From: UBA1141 sp963665155
Lineage (GTDB): Bacteria > Chloroflexota > Dehalococcoidia > Lucifugimonadales > UBA3495
Direction of reading: 5' to 3'
Assembly (NCBI GenBank): GCA_963665155.2
Contig: CAXXFI010000001.1
Location: 62,001-126,000, forward strand
Length of the DNA: 64,000 bases
The translations under genes were made by a program, and so were the position numbers. Every line of letters begins with the position of its first letter. Position 1 is the first letter of the stretch. The notes below the pieces were generated by a model, which saw nothing but the letters and a program-made list of their open reading frames with translations, was not told the DNA's origin and ran no database searches. Below, in pieces: positions 55,256 through 63,584 of this stretch.

Positions 55256-55259
55256 CTAG
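53478..55259 (+). CDS. IS1182-type transposase
   Basis: About 593 residues. The N-terminal DUF772-like domain (YDKVSDAEAKQRADFDIRWK), VAVDTTYILGRGAVKDT with the first Asp, SVHDPEMRHGRKSSSKRFDG, AVDILPGNAGDN and a DDE_Tnp_1 core follow. A C-terminal Cys-rich segment CGVCPLRSQC comes before YRRLRQAAEHRLARLAQLG. Its stop TAG (55257-55259) lies in the flanking CTAG, outside the element, so translation runs through the right terminal repeat. Confidence 0.9.
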   Translation: MLGVRSAQRGLLEADHLYLDYVGRGSFYGFLASLRGQLFRDEEFAELYCPDNGRDSVPPSLVATALLLQAYDKVSDAEAKQRADFDIRWKVALGIEVEDRPFAKSTLQLFRAQLILHDRVRAVFQRSLQFARQTGYLKGRRMKVAVDTTYILGRGAVKDTYNLLADGIVQVVRALSDLDGTRPEEWALRHGLELYFGSSVKGEAEIDWDNQKERQALLQKIVADADLVLELARQVQGQFPEESPQRQGIVEAAELLGQLLLQDVERQEDGPALKDGVSRDRIPSVHDPEMRHGRKSSSKRFDGHKAAVVVDTDSQLVTAVDILPGNAGDNTGVLELVEQSEENTGIAVEETIGDAAYGDGGTRQAFADAGRTLIAKVPGRPNKACFPKEDFQIDLEAGTCTCPAGNVTHTLRTFGTRTNRLGRTYLARSFQFDPAVCGVCPLRSQCVAARYGAGRTVALHPQEALLQQARDFQRSEGFAEYRRLRQAAEHRLARLAQLGVRQSRYFGRAKTRFQLLMAATVANLTLVATKMGMISPAPGSSHDKPDQQAPGSPIVTTQFILAAANWVTLSLRLTVHWLSSTPSRHSRAFQPGF

Positions 55260-55643
55260 GGGTGTGGCAATGGGCGTCGTCATAATTGATGCTAAAGCGA
55301 GAACCCTGGATTACGCGGGCATTGGGAACATTCGATTGGTTGTGGTGGGCGAGCGCACGTTCGGGCTAAGTTGCAGCCCTGGCATAGTGGGCGCTGGATA
55401 TCGGCGTCTTTCGCCGGAAACCGTATTCTTTGCCCCCGGCGATTCACTGGTATTGTTCACAGACGGCATCCCCGAAAACGCGCACGTAACAGCGTATCCC
55501 CAGAGCACACCGACCGATCCACAGTTAATGGCGGACCGAATACTTCAAGATTGGAGTAGAGTTAGCGACGACGCAGCGGTCCTCGTATTCCGAAGCGGAC
55601 AAGATTTATTGCACAGGATCCCATACCCTGAACAAATTTCGAA

Positions 55644-56255
55644 ATGCTCAAGGCCCGCGTCGCCAACCCCGATGAGGCATTATTATTCATTGCCGCCGAT
55701 ATTGGCCGCTACCTTGTCCAACTTGCCCAACGTGTCCAACTTGCCCAACGTGCCCAGCGTGTCCAATCGGAAGCCCTCCCGGGGAAATCACCAAGATACA
55801 CGAAGATGCCCTTCACAGGCTGGCTAGAGTGCGACCGGGTTTAGCCTTGTCGGAGGTCGTCCACCTCATTTCGGCTCCATTTTCGGCTCCATTCATGTAA
55901 GTGTCGATGGCCTACGGCATGGCCGCCAGCGCACAGAATCTCGAGGATATAGCGCGATCGAATTGGTTTCAGCAACAGTAAGCAGAAGCCGTTCCCTTCT
56001 TGATTTAGTCGCGGTCCTTTAGCAGGTCGAACCAGAGTTGGCCCGGTGACAACCCCAATGTCGAACTTCCTGATATCAACGGGCTAGATTTATGCGTGAG
56101 ACGTGATGCCCACCGGCAGCAGACTCGCCATCGAAGCCGAAACCACTAACCTGGTATCCAGCGCTCTTCCAGCCTATACTGGAGCGACCCGCAGTGCCAG
56201 TCAGGTTCTCTCCAGAAACGACACCGGCCAAGGTATGAAACAAGAGGTGATGGCC
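55644..56255 (+). pseudogene. Remnant of RsbU_N-type sensor kinase
   Basis: MLKARVANPDEALLFIAADI begins a helical signalling domain. After a frame change near 55785 it continues EITKIHEDALHRLARVRPGL and SEVVHLISAP, then MAYGMAASAQNLEDIARSN before stops. The catalytic kinase part is missing; the receiver at 56366 is probably its C-terminal end. Confidence 0.6.
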
Positions 56256-56365
56256 CGTGTCTTCGACTCCTTTTGAACCATCAAATACAACAACAAAGGC
56301 ACCACTCCTGGTATCTTCCGACACCAATCTGAATATGCGCCGTAATCAGGGCCGCGGAGCTAACT

Positions 56366-56761
56366 ATGGATTTCCGGGGATGTACCACTGGAGCGGAAAC
56401 GGTCCTCTTGGCCGAAGACGAACCTCTCGTGAGAGAACTGTTAGCCCGTGTATTGCGGCGACAGGGTTATTTCGTCCTGGAAGCCCGAGATGGTGAAGAG
56501 GCCCTTCGTTTGGGCCGGGAAACACCCCAGGGGGAAATCCATCTTCTGATGACCGACGTTGAAATGCCCAATCTTGGGGGTGCCCAGTTGTCGGAGGAGC
56601 TGCGGACCAGCCATCCTGAGATCAACGTGCTGTTTATCTCAGGCTACACTGCGGACATGGTGAGCGAGCAGCTAATATCGGACCACAGAATTTCATCCTT
56701 GCAAAAACCATTCCAAATGGAAGAGTTGATCCACAAAGTGCGCTCTTTATTGGACGGCTAA
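56366..56761 (+). CDS. Response regulator receiver domain
   Basis: 131 residues. ETVLLAEDEPLVRELLARVL (acidic pocket), HLLMTDVEMPNLGG with the phospho-accepting Asp near residue 60, VLFISGYTADM with the Ser and LQKPFQMEELI with the Lys complete a CheY-like receiver of about 120 residues. No output domain follows. It is probably the detached C-terminal receiver of a hybrid kinase whose kinase part is lost, but it could still fold and be expressed from ATG 56366. Confidence 0.75.
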   Translation: MDFRGCTTGAETVLLAEDEPLVRELLARVLRRQGYFVLEARDGEEALRLGRETPQGEIHLLMTDVEMPNLGGAQLSEELRTSHPEINVLFISGYTADMVSEQLISDHRISSLQKPFQMEELIHKVRSLLDG

Positions 56762-57165
56762 TGCCCGCCTACACCCACCGACGTTTATTGAAACCCACGT
56801 CATTATAAAACAGCGATTACCAAGTCATGCCAATTGCTTGTGGGAATGCCAATCATATCCGGGGCCCAGGGAAGGTCTACGACCGATGACCGACTAAGGA
56901 AGATCAACCTGGAAGGGCAGTTAGTCATGAGATCAGCGCAGAACAGAAACGATCAAGCCAGAATTGTCTTTTTGGGCAGGTTTTCCCAAGACCAGGTTTA
57001 AGCTAACCGTATTGTTGGCACGGCAAGGTAATTATTACTTTGTATCCAAAGTTTGGGTAGCCTTTGGTTGGTGTAGACCTTGATTGAAAGAGAGCAGATA
57101 AAGGTATGTAGTCATTCAGAAGCGAATGAGATGGTGCTTACGTTTGCTGGAACGTCAAAAATGGG
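56762..57165. other. Intergenic, no gene seen
   Basis: About 400 bp without a supported ORF or hairpin; ends at the tRNA-Ser. Confidence 0.45.
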
Positions 57166-57257
57166 TGGCGGAGGGAATGGGATTCGAACCCATGAACCCG
57201 CTTTCGCAGGTTAAGCGCTTAGCAGGCGCCCGCACTAGACCTCTATGCGATCCCTCC
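57166..57257 (-). tRNA. tRNA-Ser(GCT)
   Basis: 92 nt on the minus strand. The acceptor stem GGAGGGA/TCCCTCC is fully paired, the anticodon loop contains TGCTAAG (anticodon GCT), and a long variable arm is present, as in class II serine tRNAs. The T-arm has GGTTCGAAT, the discriminator is G, and CCA is encoded. Confidence 0.95.
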
Positions 57258-57717
57258 GGGGTAGATAGAAGGTGGCTTGCAGGTACATATTATCAAATGG
57301 CGATTTCAGCAGCAATACCATAATTTGCAAGGCAGCAATATCCCGATAAGAAAATAAACGCAGTTCAGCGCGCAGACTCGCACTCCAGACCTTTATCGAG
57401 GATCGTCACTGAATCACCGTGGAATGATCCTCTTGCAAGCATCAAACTGGCGGTAGGTCGACAAATCAATCAGGTTTCTGAATCCAGCAGGCATTAAACG
57501 CTGATTGACTCAAGCAAGATTTCGCAAATCGCCGAGCATGCCAACAAAAAAACGATAAGCATTATCATAATTGAACACATTAACGTATTAAGGCAATGAA
57601 GGTTCATTCGTGATGCAAGACGCCATTCGCCGGGCCAATTGGGATTGACAGTCAAAGTCCTCAGACCTATGATTGAAAGTGGCAATCAGACAGGAAAAGT
57701 TTCGGAGAGTGGCATCC
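57258..57717. other. Intergenic before Lrp gene
   Basis: No gene. Probably holds promoters for the tRNA (leftward) and the Lrp regulator (rightward); no clear boxes were assigned. Confidence 0.4.
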
Positions 57718-58158
57718 ATGGACGAATTGGACCGCAAGATTATCGCCCTCCTGCAGATGGACGGCCGCGCTTCCAACGCAAAGATAGCAAGAGAAGTTGG
57801 AGTGAGCGAAGGCACAGTCCGGCGCAGGCTACGACGGTTGATTCAAGACGATGTGGTGAAAGTAATAGCGGTTCCCAACCTAGAGAAATTGGGGTATGCC
57901 ACAACGGCCTTGATCGGTCTACAAACCGGCCCCGGCAAATCCGATACCGTGGCAGATGCCATCGCTGGCTTGGAAGAGGCCCACTATGTGGCCATCACGA
58001 CCGGCGCATATGATGTGTTTATTTGGGCGGGGTTGGAGTCGGCAGAGAGCCTGGGTACCTTCCTTCGGACTAAGATAGGCGTTATAGACGGCGTGCAGCG
58101 CACCGAGACGTTCGTAAACCTGGCAATTAAGAAGCGCACCTACGGTTTGGTCTTGTAG
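57718..58158 (+). CDS. Lrp/AsnC family transcriptional regulator
   Basis: 146 residues, the normal Lrp length. N-terminal winged HTH (MDELDRKIIALLQMDGRASN, IAREVGVSEGTVRRRLRRL) and C-terminal RAM ligand domain (ATTALIGLQTGPGK, VAITTGAYDVFIWAGLES). It binds DNA as a multimer in response to amino acids or similar ligands. ATG 57718 is the family start; the upstream in-frame start at 57673 is rejected. Confidence 0.93.
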   Translation: MDELDRKIIALLQMDGRASNAKIAREVGVSEGTVRRRLRRLIQDDVVKVIAVPNLEKLGYATTALIGLQTGPGKSDTVADAIAGLEEAHYVAITTGAYDVFIWAGLESAESLGTFLRTKIGVIDGVQRTETFVNLAIKKRTYGLVL

Positions 58159-58285
58159 CCTCGTTGGCAGCAGCCACTCACCAAGAGTGGCAATTCTGGT
58201 TCCAGTCCATCAGGTAACATCAGCTCTCCGTACCATCTCCCCCGGTTAAGATGGCTTAGGCTTTTGGCCAACCGCCATCGCCGGA

Positions 58286-58313
58286 TTACAATCATTAGAT
58301 GCTGTGCTATAAT
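58286..58313 (+). promoter_or_regulatory. Promoter candidate of ferredoxin gene
   Basis: TTACAA, a 16-nt spacer, TATAAT, about 110 nt before ATG 58426, which leaves a long leader. Confidence 0.5.
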
Positions 58314-58425
58314 TTTCTTGGTCTCTTATCGCCATAGTCCGCCATATTCGGTTGACGGCGATTTAAGGTGACAAAATCCACCATGTAATTTTCCAACATT
58401 CAATGGTCCAGAGGAGCAGTAAAAT

Positions 58426-58695
58426 ATGACCTACATAATTACCGAGCCGTGCGTTGGTGTTAAGGACTCGGCATGCGTCGATGTCTGCCCCGTTGACTGC
58501 ATTTACACCAGGGACGAAGACGACATGTTCTACATCAGCCCGGACGAGTGCATAGACTGCGCCGCATGCGAGCCGGTGTGCCCCGTTACGGCGATCTTCG
58601 CCGAAGACGCCACTCCCCCTCAGTTCGCTCCCTACATCCCGCTGAACTACGATTATTTTAAGAATAACGACCCAGCAGACTTAAAGCGCAAATAG
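58426..58695 (+). CDS. fdxA: 7Fe ferredoxin ([3Fe-4S][4Fe-4S])
   Basis: 89 residues. The Cys pattern CVGVKDSACVDVCPVDC (Cys 9, 17, 21, 25) and CIDCAACEPVCP (Cys 42, 45, 48, 52) fits the FdxA type that carries one 3Fe and one 4Fe cluster. It is a small acidic electron carrier in the cytosol, possibly serving the flavin or aconitase-linked pathways. Followed by a strong terminator. Confidence 0.93.
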   Translation: MTYIITEPCVGVKDSACVDVCPVDCIYTRDEDDMFYISPDECIDCAACEPVCPVTAIFAEDATPPQFAPYIPLNYDYFKNNDPADLKRK

Positions 58696-58743
58696 ATCAT
58701 ATTCAGGCCCTTGTCTCTGAGGAGGCCCCGAATAGAACCGACT

Positions 58744-58779
58744 GAAAACCTTTAAAGGGTCAACCCTTTAAAGGTTTTC
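58744..58779 (+). terminator. Terminator after fdxA
   Basis: A 17-bp near-perfect stem GAAAACCTTTAAAGGGT/ACCCTTTAAAGGTTTTC with a 2-nt loop, ending in TTTTCT. Confidence 0.8.
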
Positions 58780-58956
58780 TAATGTCAGCGGATAGCCCAA
58801 CTTCATACCTGGCATTACATGAGCCTCAGCTTGAGCCTTAGGTAGCAGACACTAACGGATCTGATTATTCCCGGACAGGGACTACTCGTCTAAACTCACT
58901 CTGAACCATTTCAAACCCATCGAGTTACCCGCAGTGCGGGAGGAGGAGCCAAGACC

Positions 58957-61239
58957 ATGAACGTCATCGACTCTACCCCCGAATTCGTCTCCTCGGCCTA
59001 CGCAAAGATGGAGCGCAACCTGGAAATCGTCCGTAGCCGTCTCAATCGCCCATTAACCCTGGCTGAAAAGGTGTTGCTGGGACACTTGGACGACCCGGCA
59101 GGTTCCGAATTGAACCCAGGCGATAGCTACATCATGCTGCGCCCGGACCGCGTCGCCCACCAGGACGTCACCGGTCAGATGGCCATTCTCCAATTCATGC
59201 AATCCGGGCGGGACCGGACCGCAGTACCAACCACAGTGCATTGCGACCACTTGATCCAAGCCCGGGTGGGCGCTTCTTCCGACTTGCAGGACGCTCTAAA
59301 CGAAAGCAATGAAGTGTACAACTTCCTACAATCCGCTTGCCAAAAATACGGCATCGGATTTTGGAAACCAGGGAGCGGCATAATCCACCAAGTCGTATTG
59401 GAAAACTATGCCTTTCCCGGCGGTTTGATAATCGGCACCGATTCCCACACTCCCAACGCTGGCGGCCTGGGCATGCTGGCCATTGGCGTGGGTGGGGCCG
59501 ACGCCGCCGACGTGATGGCCGGGCTAGCCTGGGAGGTTAAGTACCCGACCCTCATCGGAGTGCGCTTGACGGGTGAACTGCAAGGCTGGACTGCACCCAA
59601 AGACGTAATAATCCGCCTGGCGGGATTGCTTACCGTGTCTGGAGGCACGAACGCCATCATCGAGTACTTCGGACCCGGCACCAAGTCAATTAGTTGCACC
59701 GGCAAAGCCACAGCGACCAATATGGGCGCAGAACTGGGCGCAACCGGTGACATTTTCCCTTACGACGAACGCATGGGCACTTATCTTCGGTCGACCAATC
59801 GAAGCGACTTGGCCGAACTGGCGGAAAGACACTTACACCTACTAACCGCCGACCCGGAGGTGGAACAAGACCCCAGTCAGTTCTTCGACCGAATTGTGCA
59901 GATCGACCTATCAACCCTGGAGCCCCAGATTACCGGGCCCCACTCGCCCGACCGGGTACGCCCGATTTCGGCCTTGGCCCAAGAAGCCAAGGAGAGCGGC
60001 TTCCCGGACAAGATTGAAGTAGCTTTGGTGGGCAGTTGCACAAACTCGTCCTACGAGGACATGAGCAGGTGTGCCGACCTAGCGGCCCAAGCTGCGGCCC
60101 ACGGCCTTAAAGTTCCTGGTTCGTTCCTGGTCACACCCGGCTCAGAGCAGGTGAGGGCAACCATTGCTCGGGACGGTCAGCAAGCAGCATTGGAAGAAAT
60201 TGGAGCCACCGTCTTGGCCAACGCCTGCGGACCTTGCATCGGTCAATGGCGAAGGGAAGGCGCCGATAAAGGCGAGCCCAACTCAATCGTTTCGTCCTAC
60301 AACCGTAACTTCCCCCGGCGCAACGATGGCAACGGCGAGACTTTGAATTTTATTGCCAGTCCCGAAATTGCCTTGGCCTTGGGCTTGGGCGGCAGACTGT
60401 CGTTTAACCCTTTAACAGACACTTTGGTGGGCAGCGACGGAAAGGAATTTAAGCTAGAACCACCCAAGCCAGCCCCGGAGGTGCCGGCCTCGGGATTTGA
60501 TCCGGGAACGTTGGGCTACGTAGCCCCTCCGGAATCCGGGGCCAATGTTGATGTCTCGGTTAATACCAGCAGCAACCGGCTCCAAGTTTTGGAGCCATGG
60601 CCCGCATGGGACGGCAATGACTATGAGAATGTCCCGGTTCTGGTTAAGGCCGTGGGCAAGTGCACCACGGACCACATATCACCGGCCGGTCCTTGGCTCC
60701 GATTCCGAGGTCACCTGGATAACTTGAGCGACAACATGTTCTTGGGAGCGGTCAACGCTTTCTCCAACGAGCCAGGCACCAGCAAGGACCAACTCTCGGG
60801 AGAAGAGACGCTGCCCATTCCCCAAGTAGCCCGGGGATACAAAGCGCAAGGCTTGCGCTGGGTGGCCATCGGTGACGAGAACTACGGCGAAGGCAGCAGC
60901 AGGGAGCATGCGGCTATGTCTCCCAGGCTTTTGGGTGCCGCAGCGATTATCACTCGCAGCTTTGCCCGAATACACGAGGCAAATTTGAAAAAGCAAGGAC
61001 TACTACCCCTAACATTTGAGGATCCAGGGGACTATGACCGGGTGCAAGAAGATGACCGAGTCAGCATTGTGGGCCTTAGCGAACTGGCACCAGGCACTAC
61101 GGTCCAGTGCATCCTGAAACACGCCGACGGCACCGAGGATACTGTGAACCTCCGGCACACCCTTAACCAGGGACAGATCGAATGGTTCAAGGCGGGGTCG
61201 GCCATGAACTTCATGAAGAACCAGGAATCTTCGGGCTAA
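58957..61239 (+). CDS. Aconitate hydratase (mitochondrial-type)
   Basis: 760 residues. DHLIQA-type substrate region near 92, GTDSHTPNAGGLGMLAIGVG near 165, cluster Cys in GSCTNSS near 358 and CGPCIG near 424, and the C-terminal swivel domain with GDENYGEGSSREHAAMSPR near 640 and RSFARIHEANLKKQGLLPL. It interconverts citrate and isocitrate in the TCA cycle using a [4Fe-4S] cluster. GGGAGGAGG precedes ATG 58957. Intact and followed by its own terminator. Confidence 0.96.
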   Translation: MNVIDSTPEFVSSAYAKMERNLEIVRSRLNRPLTLAEKVLLGHLDDPAGSELNPGDSYIMLRPDRVAHQDVTGQMAILQFMQSGRDRTAVPTTVHCDHLIQARVGASSDLQDALNESNEVYNFLQSACQKYGIGFWKPGSGIIHQVVLENYAFPGGLIIGTDSHTPNAGGLGMLAIGVGGADAADVMAGLAWEVKYPTLIGVRLTGELQGWTAPKDVIIRLAGLLTVSGGTNAIIEYFGPGTKSISCTGKATATNMGAELGATGDIFPYDERMGTYLRSTNRSDLAELAERHLHLLTADPEVEQDPSQFFDRIVQIDLSTLEPQITGPHSPDRVRPISALAQEAKESGFPDKIEVALVGSCTNSSYEDMSRCADLAAQAAAHGLKVPGSFLVTPGSEQVRATIARDGQQAALEEIGATVLANACGPCIGQWRREGADKGEPNSIVSSYNRNFPRRNDGNGETLNFIASPEIALALGLGGRLSFNPLTDTLVGSDGKEFKLEPPKPAPEVPASGFDPGTLGYVAPPESGANVDVSVNTSSNRLQVLEPWPAWDGNDYENVPVLVKAVGKCTTDHISPAGPWLRFRGHLDNLSDNMFLGAVNAFSNEPGTSKDQLSGEETLPIPQVARGYKAQGLRWVAIGDENYGEGSSREHAAMSPRLLGAAAIITRSFARIHEANLKKQGLLPLTFEDPGDYDRVQEDDRVSIVGLSELAPGTTVQCILKHADGTEDTVNLRHTLNQGQIEWFKAGSAMNFMKNQESSG

Positions 61240-61265
61240 GAAATAACTTTGGGGATTATGATGCT

Positions 61266-61301
61266 CGTAGGGGCGGTTCGCGAACCGCCCCTACGTTTTT
61301 T
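61266..61301 (+). terminator. Terminator after aconitase
   Basis: A perfect 30-nt palindrome arm pair (CGTAGGGGCGGTTCG and its complement, 61266-61295) followed by TTTTTT. Also usable for hemQ on the opposite strand. Confidence 0.9.
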
Positions 61302-61324
61302 GTGGGGCCGATGCTACCTTTCGT

Positions 61325-62020
61325 TTAACCCAGGTCGTCCAGGCAAGCTTTCAAGGGCTTGGTAAGGCAGGTAAAGATCGGCGTATCCCTCTCGGTATAG
61401 GGCCTGGCCTTCGACGACCTCAACGCCTCTACCAAATCAAGAAATCCGCCCGCATCGTCAGCCTCGAAGCCCAAGACAAACTCCTGATCGTCCAATCCGA
61501 AGGAATAGGCGGTGCTAATCTTCACTTCGGGGAACTTGTGGCCGATGACGAAGTGCTCGCTCATCAGCGTCTGACGCTCTTCCATGGGCAGTTGGTACCA
61601 CTCATGGGTCTTGACGAAAGGATAAATAAACAAGAATTTGCGGCCAATTATCCGCATCGTGGCCGTCGTTCCTTCCTGGCCTTCGTGCTTATGGTCGTCC
61701 ACGTATGGCGACCGGCGGGTCATCGACAAATAAGAATGGGGCGTCTCCAGGTAAGCACCCAGCTCGGTGCGGTTGAGTTGTGCCTGTAGCGCATTGATGC
61801 CGTCTAGAGTTGGGCAAATTTCCCAAAGCATGAAATCCACATCTGCCCTTGTCCCCACCAAGCTGTAGCTGCCAATGTCCATGCGGTCGGAAAACTCGGC
61901 TACTACTTCGGCAAACTCGGATTTACTGTGTTCCCGATCAGTTGGCGAAAGCCTCCGCCATTCGGGGGACACCTTGTAAAAAGAGTGCTTTACAAAATCC
62001 CGCCGTCCTTCCTGCGTCAT
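61325..62020 (-). CDS. hemQ: Coproheme decarboxylase / chlorite dismutase-like HemQ
   Basis: 231 residues, two ferredoxin-like halves of the Cld superfamily. DVDFMLWEICPTLDGINALQ near 60, SYLSMTRRSPY near 97, KFLFIYPFVKTHEWYQLP near 130 containing the catalytic Tyr and the Lys/His region, and STAYSFGLDDQEFVLGFEAD near 175. HemQ turns coproheme III into haem b with peroxide in the last step of the coproporphyrin pathway of Gram-positive and related bacteria. Convergent with aconitase. Confidence 0.93.
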   Translation of the reverse strand: MTQEGRRDFVKHSFYKVSPEWRRLSPTDREHSKSEFAEVVAEFSDRMDIGSYSLVGTRADVDFMLWEICPTLDGINALQAQLNRTELGAYLETPHSYLSMTRRSPYVDDHKHEGQEGTTATMRIIGRKFLFIYPFVKTHEWYQLPMEERQTLMSEHFVIGHKFPEVKISTAYSFGLDDQEFVLGFEADDAGGFLDLVEALRSSKARPYTERDTPIFTCLTKPLKACLDDLG

Positions 62021-62280
62021 AGGTCGGTCACTTCCTTTTTAGACTCTCGATTCACGATTCGCGATTTTCTTGCGGTACTTTACTTGTTGGGCACGGTTGC
62101 TGGGCACGGTTGTTGGACACGGTCTGCTGGACTCCGCTGTCAGAGATCAAAGGGGACCGTAATCAAGTCCAGCAAACTAATAATAACAAGTAAGTGACTA
62201 CAGTTCGAGTGGTCTTTTGTAACCGGCGTCCGGTTCATTTCTGCTTGAAATTATTTCGATGAATATAATTAATATACTTA
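62021..62280. other. Intergenic before DUF2089 cluster
   Basis: Imperfect GGGCACGGTTG(C/T)TGG repeats at 62088-62125. No gene. It becomes AT-rich toward the promoter. Confidence 0.4.
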
Positions 62281-62309
62281 TTGATAATGTTAATTTAATA
62301 TGCTATAAT
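62281..62309 (+). promoter_or_regulatory. Promoter of DUF2089 cluster
   Basis: TTGATA, a 17-nt spacer, TATAAT, near-consensus sigma-70 type, in AT-rich DNA 29 nt before ATG 62338. Confidence 0.75.
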
Positions 62310-62337
62310 TTATTTATTCTCTTAAGGAATATGTGTC

Positions 62338-62700
62338 ATGGTCAGAGACTGGCAAGAACTCACCAGACTAACCGGAGGCGCAGACATGGTCGTGGAGCAG
62401 GTCCGGTTGCCAGACAGCGATATCGCGATATCGGGCAGCTTCGAGCTACCCCCCTTAGCCCGTCTATCGGGAGAAGACCAAGTGTTCATCATGGTCTTCG
62501 TTCGCAGCCACGGCTCCATCAAAGAAATGGAAAAGGCTTTCGGCATCAGCTACCCGACGGTTAAGAACCGCCTCAACCGCATCTCCTCCCAACTGGAATT
62601 GGTGGAAACGGACCCGGTCCCCGACCACTCGGAAATATTGGCCCAACTCCAACGAGGGGAAATAACGGCGTCGGACGCCATCGGTAGGTTGTCCCAATGA
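62338..62700 (+). CDS. DUF2089 family protein
   Basis: 120 residues. LPDSDIAISGSFELPPLARL, LSGEDQVFIMVFVRSHGSIK, the HTH-like MEKAFGISYPTVKNRLNRI, and a C-terminal helix ILAQLQRGEITASDAIGRLS are typical of DUF2089, a putative transcription factor. It overlaps the next small membrane ORF by ATGA and sits upstream of a SHOCT-like protein, the usual neighbourhood for this family. Confidence 0.88.
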   Translation: MVRDWQELTRLTGGADMVVEQVRLPDSDIAISGSFELPPLARLSGEDQVFIMVFVRSHGSIKEMEKAFGISYPTVKNRLNRISSQLELVETDPVPDHSEILAQLQRGEITASDAIGRLSQ

Positions 62701-62861
62701 TGTGGCCGCCATCGCTGCTGAGAATCCGCATCGGGGACGTCAATCATGGTTTCCGCCTTTGGCTCCCATTGTTCCTGGTCTGGCCGCCAGTGCTGTTAAT
62801 GTCGCTCTGCCTATTTCCTTTGGTCTTGTTGTTGTCGTTGCTGTTGTGGCCACTGGGTTGA
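62697..62861 (+). CDS. Small membrane protein overlapping DUF2089 gene
   Basis: 54 residues from ATG 62697, which shares ATGA with the DUF2089 stop (translational coupling). The N-terminus WPPSLLRIRIGDVNHGFRLW is basic/amphipathic. About 30 residues of nearly pure Leu/Val/Pro/Trp follow, forming one or two membrane segments, and it ends WPLG. Position and coupling support a real gene. Confidence 0.65.
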   Translation: MMWPPSLLRIRIGDVNHGFRLWLPLFLVWPPVLLMSLCLFPLVLLLSLLLWPLG

Positions 62862-63037
62862 GGGTAAAACAATGTTGCTTTCCGGTCCCTGGTTCTTCCG
62901 TATGTTTTGCGCGCTCCGGGGTCTTGTCATTGACGTAAAAAGCGGGACAAGTCAGGTATATATCGCGGTCAAGTAACGGAAACCGGTCCAAAAGCGAAAA
63001 TCAGCATTAATTCAGCATTAATAAGGCAGGCCCCAGT

Positions 63038-63477
63038 ATGACGGAGAATAGAAAGCAAGTCCTGGATATGTTGGCCCAAGGGAAAATCACCGTGGAAGAA
63101 GCCGAGCGGCTACTCTCATTAGTGGACCAGACCACAGGTGCGGATTACGGAACTGCCGAATCCAGAGACGCTCGAAAGCCAGCCCCCAAGTACCTACGGG
63201 TGGTGATTGGTGGTGACGACCCTCAGACTGAGCACGTAAACATCGAGGGAACGAACTCCGCGTGCCCATGGGACTGATTCGCGCGGGGGTCAGGTTAGCA
63301 TCGTTGCTCCCGAACGATGCCACCTCAAAGGTAAATGACAAGCTCAGAGAAAATGGCATCGGCATTGATATCGGGAAGATCAAACCCGAAGACTTGGAAG
63401 AGTTAGTCGACCAGTTGAGCGACCTGCAAGTGGATATCCAAGATGGCAAAGAAACGGTGCGGATATACGTCGAGTGA
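63038..63477 (+). pseudogene. SHOCT-like domain protein with 14-nt insertion
   Basis: The N-terminus TENRKQVLDMLAQGKITVEE and AERLLSLVD is a SHOCT-like motif. A beta strand YLRVVIGGDD...EHVNI follows. At 63245-63258 the 14 nt GAGGGAACGAACTC break the frame. Removing them gives VNIRVPMGLIRAGVRLASLL and continues to the stop at 63477 (DIQDGKETVRIYVE). A 142-residue protein is restored. It may sense envelope state with the DUF2089 protein; function unknown. Confidence 0.8.
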
Positions 63478-63584
63478 CCGGTTGGACGAGGCAACTATAA
63501 CCAACAAGATTTTGACCGAGTAACTGTTTCAGCGAACAATCGACGACGGAATCCGGCCAACTGCGGATTCCCAGGTGAAAGAAA

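Larger units (their letters stand above)
51676..55622 (+). pseudogene. RsbX/SpoIIE-like PP2C phosphatase split by two insertion sequences
   Basis: The 5' part (51676-51932) gives VGEIGQIGVAKSSFLGGPYC, IICMVDGLGHGQFAEEAGNA and CDSAISHT. The 3' part (55260 on) gives GVAMGVVIIDAKARTLDYAG, LFTDGIPENA and SDDAAVLVFRSGQ. Joining CACACTAG to GGGTGTGG across the insertions restores the codons for SHTRGVAMG exactly. The metal-binding Asp of MVDGLGHG, LFTDG and DDAAV are all kept. The product would have dephosphorylated a STAS-type partner. Confidence 0.92.
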
